A stretch of 33,555 nt of DNA, from NCBI GenBank assembly GCA_037442505.1, contig JBBIPZ010000024.1, positions 1 to 33,555 on the forward strand, read 5' to 3'. The notes beneath the pieces were generated by a model. That model was given only the letters and a program-made list of their open reading frames with translations, was not told where the DNA came from and did no database searches. Made by a program: the position numbers and the translations under genes. This document shows, one piece after another, positions 1 through 7,526 of this stretch. Source of the stretch: JBBIPZ01 sp037442505 [NCBI: Deltaproteobacteria bacterium]. GTDB taxonomy: Bacteria > CALINM01. Position 1 is the stretch's first letter. Each line of letters begins with the position of its first letter.

Positions 1-267
1 ATAGTACATCAATATGGATTTACTGGGTTTAGATTGTCCAATCAATATGTTGAAATAATCCCACTTCCCCCTGTCACCCCCACCAACCATCCTATCGTAA
101 ACCAAATCGAAGGGCTGGTGGATAAAATCATAGAAACCAAAAGGCAGGACAAAAATGCCGACACCAGCCCCTGGGAGCAGGAGATAGATAGGCTGGTGTA
201 CGAGTTGTATGGGTTGACGGTGGAGGAAATTAAAATTGTTGAAGAACAAAAGGGCTCATGTCAATAA
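1..267 (+). CDS. C-terminal end of a type IIG / Eco57I-like restriction-modification methyltransferase (partial, cut by window edge)
   Basis: The reading frame is open from base 1 and stops at TAA 265-267. The TTG at 34 is internal, because upstream codons in the same frame also read as protein (HQYGFTGFR and on). The tail contains the pattern EIDRLVYELYGLTVEEI (residues about 60-76 of the visible part), the usual ending of Eco57I/TaqI-like methyltransferase-endonuclease fusions after the target-recognition domain. Just before it is a PLPP...PIVNQIEGLVDKII stretch, also typical of that helical tail. The catalytic NPPY motif lies outside the window, so activity cannot be judged. The last residues (QKGSC) overlap a degenerate copy of the GGGGACAGGTC-type repeat described at 310-340, so the extreme C-terminus may have been rewritten by that repeat. 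Confidence 0.6.
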   Translation: MVHQYGFTGFRLSNQYVEIIPLPPVTPTNHPIVNQIEGLVDKIIETKRQDKNADTSPWEQEIDRLVYELYGLTVEEIKIVEEQKGSCQ

Positions 268-340
268 TCTTTCTTAAGTTTAAGCACCTATATACATTTT
301 TCTCATCAAACAAAAAGGGGACAGGTCAATAATTCTTTTT
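246..340. repeat. Two imperfect direct copies of a GGGGACAGGTCAATAAT-type repeat
   Basis: Positions 310-340 contain GGGGACAGGTCAATAATTC between A and T runs. Positions 246-276 contain a related AGGGCTCATGTCAATAATC in the same orientation, about 64 bases upstream and covering the stop codon of the restriction-modification gene. The core GGGGACAGG is shared with the repeats at 30581-30665 and 33501-33519, so this is a dispersed repeat family. The rest of 268-471 is AT-rich and has no gene. Confidence 0.5.
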
Positions 341-401
341 CTTTGGAACTTTGTCCATCAGAATGGCAATTACAAACTTAAAAAAAATTACTAAAAAAAA
401 C

Positions 402-430
402 TTGCATTGCGAAAATTTAAGTATTAAACT
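402..430 (+). promoter_or_regulatory. Weak candidate promoter for the arsenic operon
   Basis: TTGCAT (402-407) and TAAACT (425-430) are separated by 17 bases, 42 bases before the arsP start codon. The match is only moderate in an AT-rich region. I found no convincing ArsR operator dyad here. Confidence 0.25.
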
Positions 431-471
431 CAACATATAAACAAAATTTTATATATTGAAGGAAAACAGTT

Positions 472-1425
472 ATGCTTAAAAACTTTGTTGAATATGTTGT
501 TTATACGCTTTTTGGTATGGAAAGAGGTAAGGCGTTATCTGATGCACTTGAGTTTTTTATTTATGATACTCTGAAGATTTTTCTTCTTTTATCTGTTATT
601 ATTTTTGTCGTCTCTTTTATAAGGAGTTTCTTTCCCCCGGAAAAGACAAAGAAAATTCTTTCACATAAAAAAGAATTTATTGGTAATATCCTGGCTGCAC
701 TATTGGGTGTTGTCACACCTTTTTGTTCCTGTTCTGCAGTGCCGCTTTTTATTGGTTTTATTGAATCAGGAGTGCCCTTGGGTGTTACATTTTCGTTTCT
801 TATCTCTTCTCCTATGGTTAATGAGGTCGCTTTGGTTATGCTGTGGGGGCTTTTTGGTTGGAAGATTGCTTTGATTTATATTTCGACGGGTCTTCTTGTC
901 GCGGTTTTTGGAGGTATTGTTATTGGAAGGCTTAAACTGGAGAAGTGGGTAGAAGAGTATGTTTATCAAATTAAGTTTGGTGGTGATGCTGGTGAAGTAA
1001 TCAAGCCTTCATTTAAAGAAAGGATTGTTTATGCTAAAGCCAATGTGTATGATATTTTGCGTAAGGTCTGGATTTATATTGTGATTGCTATTGCTATAGG
1101 CGGTTTTATTCACGGTTATGTGCCACAGGATTTTCTTGTTAGATATGCTGGAAGGGGAAATATTTTTGCTGTTCCTGTAGCGGTTGTGCTTGGTGTGCCT
1201 TTATATTCTAATGCTGCTGGTGTAATTCCGATAGTTTATGCACTTATGCAAAAAGGGCTTTCACTCGGAACTGTTTTAGCATTTATGATGGCTGTAACGG
1301 CCCTGTCACTTCCTGAAATGATTATTTTAAGGAAGGTTTTAAAGCCCAAACTACTTGTAGTTTTTGTGAGTATAATGACTGTGACTATAATTTTTGTTGG
1401 TTATTTGTTTAACCATCTTATATAA
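472..1425 (+). CDS. arsP: ArsP/DUF318-type permease (organoarsenical or related efflux)
   Basis: This 317-aa polytopic membrane protein belongs to the permease family PF03773. It carries the TPFCSCSAVP motif (Cys85 and Cys87) used by ArsP proteins to bind trivalent organoarsenicals, and a second conserved GVPLYSNAAGVIP stretch near residues 240-253. It should sit in the cytoplasmic membrane and extrude methylated or aromatic As(III) compounds, though some family members have unknown substrates. The start at 472 has a GAAGGA Shine-Dalgarno at 458-463. It opens a tightly packed operon with DUF2703, redox-disulfide and ArsR genes, a context common for this permease. Its stop overlaps the ribosome-binding site of the next gene, implying coupled translation. 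Confidence 0.85.
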   Translation: MLKNFVEYVVYTLFGMERGKALSDALEFFIYDTLKIFLLLSVIIFVVSFIRSFFPPEKTKKILSHKKEFIGNILAALLGVVTPFCSCSAVPLFIGFIESGVPLGVTFSFLISSPMVNEVALVMLWGLFGWKIALIYISTGLLVAVFGGIVIGRLKLEKWVEEYVYQIKFGGDAGEVIKPSFKERIVYAKANVYDILRKVWIYIVIAIAIGGFIHGYVPQDFLVRYAGRGNIFAVPVAVVLGVPLYSNAAGVIPIVYALMQKGLSLGTVLAFMMAVTALSLPEMIILRKVLKPKLLVVFVSIMTVTIIFVGYLFNHLI

Positions 1426-1436
1426 GGAGAATGTTT

Positions 1437-1823
1437 ATGATAACTGTTACTGTGGAATGGCAAAGGCTTGTTGATGAAAAGGGCGAAACCTGTGACAGAT
1501 GTAATAAAACTTATGTAAATCTTGAGAGGGTTATAAGTCTTGCCATGCCTTTCTTAGAAAATTTTGGCATCAGGATAGAATTTTTAAAAAAAGCCATTTC
1601 TATGGAGGATTTTCAGAAAAACCCACTACTATCTAACCAGATCATAATAGATGGCAAGCCTATAGAGCAGATGCTATCTCTTCAAGTAGGACAATCTACC
1701 TGTTGTGGGCCCTGTGGTGATAATGAATGTCGAACTATAATTGATGGGAATGTTGAAAAAGAAGATGTTGAAGAAAGGCTTATTTTGAAAGCTATTTTAA
1801 AAACTCTTGTAGAAAAACTATAA
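1437..1823 (+). CDS. DUF2703-family cysteine-rich small protein
   Basis: A 128-aa soluble protein matching the DUF2703 pattern: an N-terminal VEWQRL...GETCDRC segment and a later TCCGPCGDNECR cluster. It therefore has six or more cysteines in metal- or thiol-exchange-like arrangements. Function is not established; the family is frequently found beside ArsP-like permeases, so metalloid binding or hand-over is a reasonable inference. The start is placed at ATG 1437 rather than ATG 1431, because the AAGGAGA Shine-Dalgarno (1424-1430) abuts 1431 but lies about 7 bases from 1437. Thirteen bases separate its stop from the next gene. Confidence 0.75.
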   Translation: MITVTVEWQRLVDEKGETCDRCNKTYVNLERVISLAMPFLENFGIRIEFLKKAISMEDFQKNPLLSNQIIIDGKPIEQMLSLQVGQSTCCGPCGDNECRTIIDGNVEKEDVEERLILKAILKTLVEKL

Positions 1824-1836
1824 AGGAGGAATTTTC

Positions 1837-2070
1837 ATGGAAATTCTTGTTTTAGGTCCTGGTTGTGAAAATTGTAAGAAACTTTACGAAACAACAAAGA
1901 AGGCTATCTCTGAACTTGGGATTGATGCAGAAATTAAAAAAATCGAAGATATACCAACAATTATGAAGTACACTATGAATACACCAGCACTTGTTGTAAA
2001 TGGTAAAACTGTTCATAGTGGTAAACCATTACCTGATGTGGAAAAGGTGAAAAAACTTATCGGAGGTTGA
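1837..2070 (+). CDS. Small thioredoxin-fold redox-active disulfide protein (TIGR00412-like)
   Basis: A 77-aa thioredoxin-fold protein with GPGCENCKKL at the N-terminus (Cys10 and Cys13) and a MNTPALVVNGK segment carrying the cis-proline. Length and motif fit the 'redox-active disulfide protein 2' family (methanobacterial MTH895-like). It starts at ATG 1837 behind an AAAGGAGG ribosome-binding site. In this operon it could reduce ArsC or act on the DUF2703 or permease cysteines; that role is inferred only from position. Confidence 0.8.
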   Translation: MEILVLGPGCENCKKLYETTKKAISELGIDAEIKKIEDIPTIMKYTMNTPALVVNGKTVHSGKPLPDVEKVKKLIGG

Positions 2071-2072
2071 AA

Positions 2073-2258
2073 ATGGAGGTAAAAGTAAAGATCTTTTTTG
2101 CTAATATTTCTTCTGAAGAGGCACAGAAGTATCTCTGGGATTTTTTGGATAACCTGAAGGCACAGGAAAAAGTTAAAGACTATGAGTTTGAGATTAAAAC
2201 TGAAAAAGGAACAATAACTCACAGATGTGTCTTAGATAGTGGCAAAGTTATTGCCTGA
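2073..2258 (+). CDS. Unknown 61-aa protein in the arsenic operon
   Basis: A short acidic/basic mixed protein (VKVKIFFANISSEEAQKYL at the N-terminus) that I do not recognise. It has no signal peptide or membrane segment and a single cysteine near the C-terminus (THRCVLDSG). The start is ATG 2073, six bases after GGAGG (2062-2066); the TTG at 2067 overlaps that site and is unlikely. It lies between the redox-disulfide gene (2-base gap after the stop) and arsR (22-base gap). Its ribosome-binding site and position in the operon suggest it is translated, but no function can be assigned. Confidence 0.6.
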   Translation: MEVKVKIFFANISSEEAQKYLWDFLDNLKAQEKVKDYEFEIKTEKGTITHRCVLDSGKVIA

Positions 2259-2280
2259 AAACTTTAATCAAGGAGGTGCC

Positions 2281-2649
2281 GTGGCACTTAATGATGTGTT
2301 AGCTATTTATAAAGCCCTTTCAGATGAAACAAGGCTTAAAATATTGAAGCTCCTTGAAAATGGTGAACTTTGTGTTTGTGACCTTGTTGCGGCTTTCAAT
2401 ACTGTTCAGCCAAAGATATCTTTCCACCTGTCCATTTTAAAGGAGACAGGCTTGATCAAGGATAGAAAAGAGGGCAAATGGTCTTACTATTCTTTAAATG
2501 ATAATAATCTTTTTAAAAGGTTTTTGCTGCTATCAACCTTTGAACAAATTGATGATACTGAAATAGAGTTAGAAAAGCAAAGGCTTGCTAAATTTATTGA
2601 AGAAAAAAAAACAAAAAAGATGGTAGAACTATGCAAATGCTTAAAATAA
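2281..2649 (+). CDS. arsR: ArsR-family As(III)/Sb(III)-responsive repressor
   Basis: A 122-aa winged-helix SmtB/ArsR regulator. Residues 29-35 read ELCVCDL, the arsenite-sensing motif with Cys31 and Cys33 as in the classical E. coli-type ArsR. The recognition helix follows (VQPKISFHLSILKETGLI). A further Cys-Lys-Cys sits at the C-terminus. Translation probably starts at GTG 2281 behind AAGGAGGT (2270-2277); an upstream GTG at 2239 has no ribosome-binding site and would overlap the preceding gene. It presumably represses its own operon and dissociates on As(III) binding. The last 19 bases overlap arsC, indicating translational coupling. Confidence 0.93.
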   Translation: MALNDVLAIYKALSDETRLKILKLLENGELCVCDLVAAFNTVQPKISFHLSILKETGLIKDRKEGKWSYYSLNDNNLFKRFLLLSTFEQIDDTEIELEKQRLAKFIEEKKTKKMVELCKCLK

Positions 2650-3068
2650 TGTTTTTATGTACGGGCAACTCCTGTAGAAGCCAGTTGGCAGAAGGTCTTG
2701 CTAATTTTATTGGTAAGGGCAGGCTAAAAGCCTATTCAGCAGGCTTAAATCCAGCTGGTTATGTCCATCCTAAAGCGATAGAAGTAATGAAAGAGATTGG
2801 TGTTGATATCTCTAATTATGTTTCCAAACAGATTGACGAAAATTTACTAAAAGAAATGGACTATGTGATTACATTGTGTGGTGATGCAGAAGAAACCTGT
2901 CCAATGACCCCACCTGATATAAAAAGGCTCCATTGGGGGCTTCCCGATCCGGCAAAAGCAACAGGAAGCGAGGAAGATGTTTTAAAAGTCTTTAGAAAGG
3001 TCAGAGATGAAATAAAAGAAAGAATCGTAAATTTAATGAGGGAGGTAGTAGATGGAGAAAGTAAGTAA
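2631..3068 (+). CDS. arsC: Thioredoxin-coupled arsenate reductase (low-molecular-weight phosphatase fold)
   Basis: A 145-aa cytoplasmic enzyme reducing As(V) to As(III). The P-loop CTGNSCRS gives Cys10-X5-Arg16, and [11 protein letters not shown] gives the two relay cysteines Cys83 and Cys90. Together they form the three-cysteine relay of the Staphylococcus pI258-type ArsC that is recycled by thioredoxin. The LPDPA loop supplies the general-acid aspartate. It overlaps arsR upstream (19 bases) and acr3 downstream (17 bases). No strong Shine-Dalgarno precedes ATG 2631 (ATG 2637 is an alternative), so coupling to arsR is likely. The small redox protein at 1837 is an obvious candidate reductant. 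Confidence 0.95.
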   Translation: MQMLKIMFLCTGNSCRSQLAEGLANFIGKGRLKAYSAGLNPAGYVHPKAIEVMKEIGVDISNYVSKQIDENLLKEMDYVITLCGDAEETCPMTPPDIKRLHWGLPDPAKATGSEEDVLKVFRKVRDEIKERIVNLMREVVDGESK

Positions 3069-4128
3069 AAGATTATCTTTTCTTGACAGGTATTTGACTT
3101 TATGGATCTTTCTTGCAATGTTTGTTGGTGTCTTTTTGGGATATATTTATCCACCAGTCACAGATTTTATCGACCTTTTTCAATATGGCACTACAAATGT
3201 GCCCATAGCCATAGGACTTATACTTATGATGTACCCGCCACTTGCAAAAGTTAAGTATGAAGAGTTGGGAGAAGTTTTCAGAGACAAGAAGGTTCTTACT
3301 CTATCACTTATTCAAAACTTGATAGTTGGTCCCATGCTAATGTTTTTTCTTGCTATAACATTTTTGAGAAGTTATCCGCACTATATGTATGGTCTTATAA
3401 TGATAGGTCTTGCCAGATGTATAGCGATGGTAATTGTCTGGAATGATTTGGCTTGTGGTGACAGGGAGTATGCAGCAGGACTTGTTGCCTTAAATTCAAT
3501 CTTTCAGGTGCTATTTTTCTCTGTGTATGCGTATATTTTTATCACAGTGCTCCCGCCAATCTTTGGTTTAAAAGGAACAACAGTACAGGTAACAATGGGA
3601 CAAATTGCTGAGAGTGTGTTTATTTATCTTGGTATCCCCTTTATTGCTGGTGTTCTCTCAAGAATCATAGGGCTTAAAACAATGGGTAGAGAATGGTATG
3701 AAAAAAAGTTTATTCCCAGGATTAGTCCTATTACACTGGTAGCACTGCTTTTTACCATAGTTGTTATGTTTACTCTGAAAGGAGAATATATTGTTAAGCT
3801 GCCTCTGGATGTAATTCGTGTCGCCATTCCTTTGTTATTTTATTTTGTTCTGATGTTTATCATTTCATTTTTTCTCAGTAGAAAGACCGGGGCAAATTAC
3901 GAAAAATCAGCAACTCTTTCCTTTACTGCGGCAGGTAATAATTTTGAGCTTGCAATAGCTGTTGCTGTAGCTGTTTTTGGGTTAAACTCTGGAGAAGCTT
4001 TTGCAGCGGTTATAGGACCACTTGTAGAAGTGCCTGTATTGATTAGTCTTGTTAAGCTGGCTCTTTATTTCCAGAAAAAGTTTTTTAAAGACCAGTATTG
4101 CAAGGTCGAAGGTGTTGAAGTACCATGA
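3052..4128 (+). CDS. acr3: Acr3-family arsenite efflux transporter
   Basis: A 358-aa membrane protein with about ten hydrophobic helices. The conserved Acr3 segment [19 protein letters not shown] holds the functionally important cysteine, and [14 protein letters not shown] is the family signature late in the protein. It exports As(III) made by ArsC. The start ATG 3052 follows GGGAGG and lies inside the arsC 3' end. The stop codon overlaps the ATG of a tiny downstream ORF (4125). It completes the arsR-arsC-acr3 core. Confidence 0.95.
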   Translation: MEKVSKRLSFLDRYLTLWIFLAMFVGVFLGYIYPPVTDFIDLFQYGTTNVPIAIGLILMMYPPLAKVKYEELGEVFRDKKVLTLSLIQNLIVGPMLMFFLAITFLRSYPHYMYGLIMIGLARCIAMVIVWNDLACGDREYAAGLVALNSIFQVLFFSVYAYIFITVLPPIFGLKGTTVQVTMGQIAESVFIYLGIPFIAGVLSRIIGLKTMGREWYEKKFIPRISPITLVALLFTIVVMFTLKGEYIVKLPLDVIRVAIPLLFYFVLMFIISFFLSRKTGANYEKSATLSFTAAGNNFELAIAVAVAVFGLNSGEAFAAVIGPLVEVPVLISLVKLALYFQKKFFKDQYCKVEGVEVP

Positions 4129-4268
4129 AATGCAAAGCTGTTTTGCAGATTACTGATAGTGAGTTAGAGGAGCTAAGAGAAGTTGTTTTAAAAAATGATG
4201 TACAATCGGCATTTAAGCTTTTGGCTAAAATCAATAAGGCTATAGATGATTTTGTTGAGCCTCATTGA
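4125..4268 (+). CDS. 47-aa hypothetical protein (first of a paralogous pair)
   Basis: An ATGA overlap with the acr3 stop starts a 47-codon ORF reading [20 protein letters not shown] and ending in DDFVEPH. I do not recognise it. It aligns along its length with the 58-aa product at 4322-4498: both begin MKxKAV, then an acidic segment, then hydrophobic residues at a similar spacing and a K/I-rich helix near the end. A coupled start and a paralogue next door support it being a real gene. Predicted mostly helical, cytoplasmic; function unknown. Confidence 0.55.
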   Translation: MKCKAVLQITDSELEELREVVLKNDVQSAFKLLAKINKAIDDFVEPH

Positions 4269-4321
4269 AGGCCTGTATTTGAGCTCTCGGGAAGGGCACC
4301 TTTTATGGGAGGTAAATAGTT

Positions 4322-4498
4322 ATGAAAGGTAAAGCTGTGGTTACGTTTGAGATGGATGATATTATGCAGATAAAGCAAATATTAATGGATGCTGAGGGCA
4401 AAGAAGCCCTTGCTTTTTTAAAAAAGGTGATTAAGAAGATTGAGGAGTCTGAAAACAAAGGATTAAATGCTAATGAAGGGGCATCACTGCCAAAATAA
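4322..4498 (+). CDS. 58-aa hypothetical protein (second of a paralogous pair)
   Basis: ATG 4322 lies nine bases after GGGAGG (4307-4312). The product starts MKGKAVVTFEMDDIMQIKQI, continues with EALAFLKKVIKKIEES and ends with a polar tail. It resembles the 47-aa product just upstream, pointing to a local duplication. No cysteines, so direct arsenic binding is unlikely. Located between acr3 and an exported thioredoxin. Function unknown. Confidence 0.6.
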   Translation: MKGKAVVTFEMDDIMQIKQILMDAEGKEALAFLKKVIKKIEESENKGLNANEGASLPK

Positions 4499-4524
4499 TA
4501 AATTTTTCGATTTAAGGAGATTAA

Positions 4525-4899
4525 ATGAAGAAGACTATTTTCGTAATGATGATTTTTTTGTTTGTAAATGCTGTCAGTTTTGCTGCAGATTTTCTAACAC
4601 CAAAGCTGCAAAATGCCAAGAAAAATAATAAATTTGTGATGCTTGAGTTAGGTTCTAAGGGGTGTATCCCCTGTGAAAAAATGAAGCCTGTTATGGAAAA
4701 ACTTACAAAAAATTATGGAAAAAAGCTTGAAGTTATCTTTGTTGATGTTAGAGAAAATCCTGATATCGCAAAAAAGTGGGGAGTGTATGTGATACCAGTT
4801 CAGGTTTTTCTTGATAAAAACGGAAAAGAAGTTCATAGACATATTGGGTATTACCCTTATGAAGATATTGTTCCTGTACTGAAGAATATGGGACTTTAA
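4525..4899 (+). CDS. Exported thioredoxin-fold protein
   Basis: A 124-aa protein with a signal peptide (residues 1-20, basic start, hydrophobic core, cleavage expected after VSFA). The thioredoxin domain has a Cys47-Ile-Pro-Cys50 active site and a cis-proline segment YVIPVQVF. It should act in the periplasm as a thiol-disulfide reductant, with electrons supplied across the membrane by the CcdA-like protein encoded one base downstream. The start has an AAGGAG ribosome-binding site about six bases upstream. Its place right after the arsenic genes suggests a supporting redox role, for example keeping metalloid-exposed cysteines reduced; this is inference. Confidence 0.85.
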   Translation: MKKTIFVMMIFLFVNAVSFAADFLTPKLQNAKKNNKFVMLELGSKGCIPCEKMKPVMEKLTKNYGKKLEVIFVDVRENPDIAKKWGVYVIPVQVFLDKNGKEVHRHIGYYPYEDIVPVLKNMGL

Positions 4900-4900
4900 A

Positions 4901-5593
4901 ATGGAAGAATTCTTTAAAAATGTAGAGCTTTTAATCCAGCAGCACCATTTTATAGCCTATTTTGCCGTTTTTATAGGTGGGTTGATATCAGCTGCAAGCC
5001 CCTGTGTTTTAGCCGCAATACCATTAATAATTGGCTATGTTGGTGGTTATTCTGAAGGTGACAGAAAAAAGGCAGCTCTTTTTTCTCTTGTATATATAGT
5101 TGGATTATCAATCACGTTCACAGTATTTGGTATAGCCGCATCCTTCGTTGGTAAGCTTTTAATGCTCCTTGGAAAATGGGTATATATTGTTTTTGCTCTA
5201 ATCTTAATAGTTATGGGGCTAAACTTGATGGGAATATTAAATTTTTCTCTTTCTTTACAGAAGTCAACAAATGTAAAGAGGAGGGGGCTTTTAGGTGCAT
5301 TTCTTCTTGGAGTGATAACTGGTTTCATTTCCTCACCCTGTGCTACACCTGTATTGGCTGTAATTCTTACTTATGCTGCGACTGAAGGTGATATTTTATA
5401 TGGTGGTTCTCTGCTTTTCACTTATGCTATTGCTCATTGTAGTCTTATATTTTTTGCAGGCCTTTCCGTGGGAATAGCAGAAAGTCTTATAAAGTCTAAA
5501 AGCATTAACAACTTTTCTATCTGGGCAAGACGTGTTTCTGGATTTGTGATTGTTATAATTGGTGTTTACATAATCTATTCAAATATAGTTTAG
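4901..5593 (+). CDS. CcdA/DsbD-type transmembrane thiol electron carrier
   Basis: A 230-aa membrane protein with about six helices. Two half-repeats each carry a conserved SPC motif: [11 protein letters not shown] (Cys35) and [10 protein letters not shown] (Cys147). These are the reactive cysteines that move electrons from cytoplasmic thioredoxin to periplasmic partners. ATG 4901 follows the stop of the exported thioredoxin gene by one base with no clear Shine-Dalgarno, so translation is coupled. Partner choice (the neighbouring thioredoxin) is an inference from this arrangement. Confidence 0.87.
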   Translation: MEEFFKNVELLIQQHHFIAYFAVFIGGLISAASPCVLAAIPLIIGYVGGYSEGDRKKAALFSLVYIVGLSITFTVFGIAASFVGKLLMLLGKWVYIVFALILIVMGLNLMGILNFSLSLQKSTNVKRRGLLGAFLLGVITGFISSPCATPVLAVILTYAATEGDILYGGSLLFTYAIAHCSLIFFAGLSVGIAESLIKSKSINNFSIWARRVSGFVIVIIGVYIIYSNIV

Positions 5594-5696
5594 GTGGTGT
5601 ACAATGAGACCTGTTTGTAAGTGTTGGTGGAAAGGATACCAAATAAATTTGCCGTTCAGTTTATTGAAATTTCTAAAAAAACGTAGGAAGCAAAAA

Positions 5697-6353
5697 ATGT
5701 TAAATTTTAACGAGCTTGTAGATATAGGTTTAAAGTTTCATGGTCATAAATGTACTGCTATGCCGATGGGTCTTAAAGCAGGTTTATATGCAATGGAAAA
5801 GTTAGGTGTTGAAAGTGTAAAGGATGGTCAGCTTCATACAATACTAGAAATTAGATGAAGATCATTGTGCTACATGTTTTGCAGATGGTGTTCATGTTGC
5901 CACAGGTTGCACGTTTGGTAAGGGAAACATTAGTAAAGCTGGATATGGCAAGTGGGGGCTAACTCTGATTGACAAAAAAACGAAAAAAGCTGTTAGGGTA
6001 GTGCCAAAGGCAGAAGTAATGCAAAAAAACAAAGAGACAGAGTTTATGAAACTAAGAAAATCAGGCACTCCGGCATCCTTAGTTCCAGAAGAAATTGTTC
6101 AACCTTATTTGATATGGTTATTAATGCTCCTTTTGAAATGCTTTTCAATGTGTCAGAGGTTTTTGATTATAATTGGCAGGATAAACCCCACAGCTTTGAT
6201 ACTGTTTGTTCCAGTTGTGGAGAGATGGTGGTAGAAAAAAACGCAAGGGTGAAAGCAGGTAATATTATATGTCTACCATGTTCTGAGTATGAAAAAAATA
6301 ATTTATCTGGGAGGGGGATAACCCCTCCCCAGCTTAAGTTTTATGGAATCTAA
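5697..6353 (+). pseudogene. FmdE-family protein gene broken by two compensating frameshifts
   Basis: Joined reading gives a coherent FmdE-like (formylmethanofuran dehydrogenase subunit E, PF02663) protein. Frame A begins at ATG 5697 (TAGGAAG ribosome-binding site) with [16 protein letters not shown] and runs into TGA 5856. Homology resumes one base later at 5857 (EDHCATCFADG, then GYGKWGLTLIDKK). It shifts back near 6104-6105 to the first frame (LFDMVINAPFEML, then CSSCGEMVVEK and CLPCSEYE). So there is one extra base near 5853-5856 and one missing base near 6104. Neither site is a long homopolymer. The zinc-ribbon cysteines survive, suggesting recent damage or sequence error. An upstream ATG 5604 with AGGTGG gives a 31-residue extension that I do not recognise. 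Confidence 0.8.
6307..6332 (+). terminator. Strong GC-rich hairpin before chrA (possible terminator or attenuator)
   Basis: CTGGGAGGGG (6307-6316) pairs with CCCCTCCCCAG (6322-6332): ten base pairs with a single bulged C and a five-base loop. It stands out in this AT-rich sequence. Only a short T-rich tract (6337-6342) follows, so termination is uncertain. It lies in the tail of the broken FmdE frame, 11 bases before the chrA ATG, which has no clear Shine-Dalgarno of its own. Confidence 0.45.
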
Positions 6354-7473
6354 AAAGTCAAAAATTTCATTAATCTCACTTCTGTGGGAGTTTTTAAAAA
6401 TAGGTTCTATCGGTTTTGGTGGTGGTATGTCTATCATCGCACTGATGGAAAAGGAACTTATAAGAAAGCGTAAAGTTATTGAATTAGAAGAGTTTCTTCA
6501 CGGCATCGCCTTTGGGCAGGTGCTTGGCCCTTTTGCTGTAAATATGGCAATATTTATAGGGATGAGACTTTATGGAGTTGTTGCTGGAGTTTTATCTGCC
6601 ATATTTTTTATGCTTCCTTCGGTTACATTAGTGATTATACTTTCAGCGATTTATTTTACTTATCATACCATACCTTCTTTGCAATCAGCTCTTTTTGGCT
6701 TAGGTCCTGTAGTCATAGCGTTAATTATATCTGCGGCATGGTCTATGGGTAAAAAGGCGTTAAATAATATCCTTGCCTACCTTATCGCGTTGATTGCCCT
6801 TGGTCTGGCTTTTTACAAGATAAACCCGGCTTATATTTTAGTTTTTGCTGGCTTAATAGGTATAGTGAAGGGGTTGCTAAAAGAAAATGAAAACTTGCCT
6901 TTTAAAAGGTTTTTAATGGCAGTTCCGTTTTTCTATTCAAATGCCAAAATTGCTACTTTACCAGAGCTTATATTCAATTTTTTAAAGACTGGCTTTGTGT
7001 TCTTTGGTGGTGGTTTTGTTCTTGTTCCTGTGCTTCATAAGGAGCTGGTTTTGCAACTAAAGTGGTTAACAGAAAGGGAGTTTATTGATGGTGTTGCTAT
7101 CAGTAATTTGACGCCGGGCCCTATTGCTGTACTTGCTACCTTTGCAGGGTATAAAGTTTATGGTACTTTTGGTGCGATTATTTCAACAACGACATTATTT
7201 TTGCCCGGTGTAATACTTATGCTCTTATTGACAAAAGGTTATGATCTACTTAAAGATGCTAAACTTTTTCAATATTTTCTTTCTGGTGTAACTCCTGCGG
7301 TTATTGGACTGGTAGTAAATGCTGCGATTAAACTTGCATCTACAAGCTTTACAAATCCCGCATCTTATATAATCTTTGTTTTTTCGTTGCCATTACTGAT
7401 AAGATTCAAATGGCACCCAGCCTTTGTGCTGGCAATAGGTGCTATTCTTGGCATGTTAGGGGTGGTAAGATGA
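6343..7473 (+). CDS. chrA: ChrA-family chromate transporter (two-domain)
   Basis: A 376-aa membrane protein with the duplicated CHR architecture. The N-half has FLKIGSIGFGGGMS and GQVLGPFAVN; the C-half repeats FLKTGFVFFGGGF and SNLTPGPIAV. Length is normal for the long-chain ChrA family, which effluxes chromate and possibly related oxyanions. ATG 6343 lacks an obvious ribosome-binding site and sits just after a strong hairpin. Unlike its neighbours on both sides it is intact. The stop overlaps the ATG of a truncated cysteine desulfurase (7470). Confidence 0.9.
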   Translation: MESKKSKISLISLLWEFLKIGSIGFGGGMSIIALMEKELIRKRKVIELEEFLHGIAFGQVLGPFAVNMAIFIGMRLYGVVAGVLSAIFFMLPSVTLVIILSAIYFTYHTIPSLQSALFGLGPVVIALIISAAWSMGKKALNNILAYLIALIALGLAFYKINPAYILVFAGLIGIVKGLLKENENLPFKRFLMAVPFFYSNAKIATLPELIFNFLKTGFVFFGGGFVLVPVLHKELVLQLKWLTEREFIDGVAISNLTPGPIAVLATFAGYKVYGTFGAIISTTTLFLPGVILMLLLTKGYDLLKDAKLFQYFLSGVTPAVIGLVVNAAIKLASTSFTNPASYIIFVFSLPLLIRFKWHPAFVLAIGAILGMLGVVR

Positions 7474-7526
7474 AAGAAATTATCTATTTTGATTACAACT
7501 CTACTACACCTGTTGATCCACTCTGA
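7470..7526 (+). pseudogene. 18-codon N-terminal stub of a cysteine desulfurase (NifS/IscS-like)
   Basis: The ATG at 7470 overlaps the chrA stop. It encodes MKEIIYFDYNSTTPVDPL and then TGA at 7524. The YFDYNSTTPVDP string is the well-known N-terminal signature of class V aminotransferase-type cysteine desulfurases; the remaining ~370 residues are absent. Directly after it, in another frame, begins the 3' part of an unrelated Fe-S protein. A deletion with its junction near 7520-7526 best explains this. Confidence 0.75.

Noticed and set aside
5856-5858. TGA in the FmdE-like frame as a possible selenocysteine codon
   Set aside because: Reading through in the same frame gives no homology; homology resumes in another frame, so it is a frameshift.
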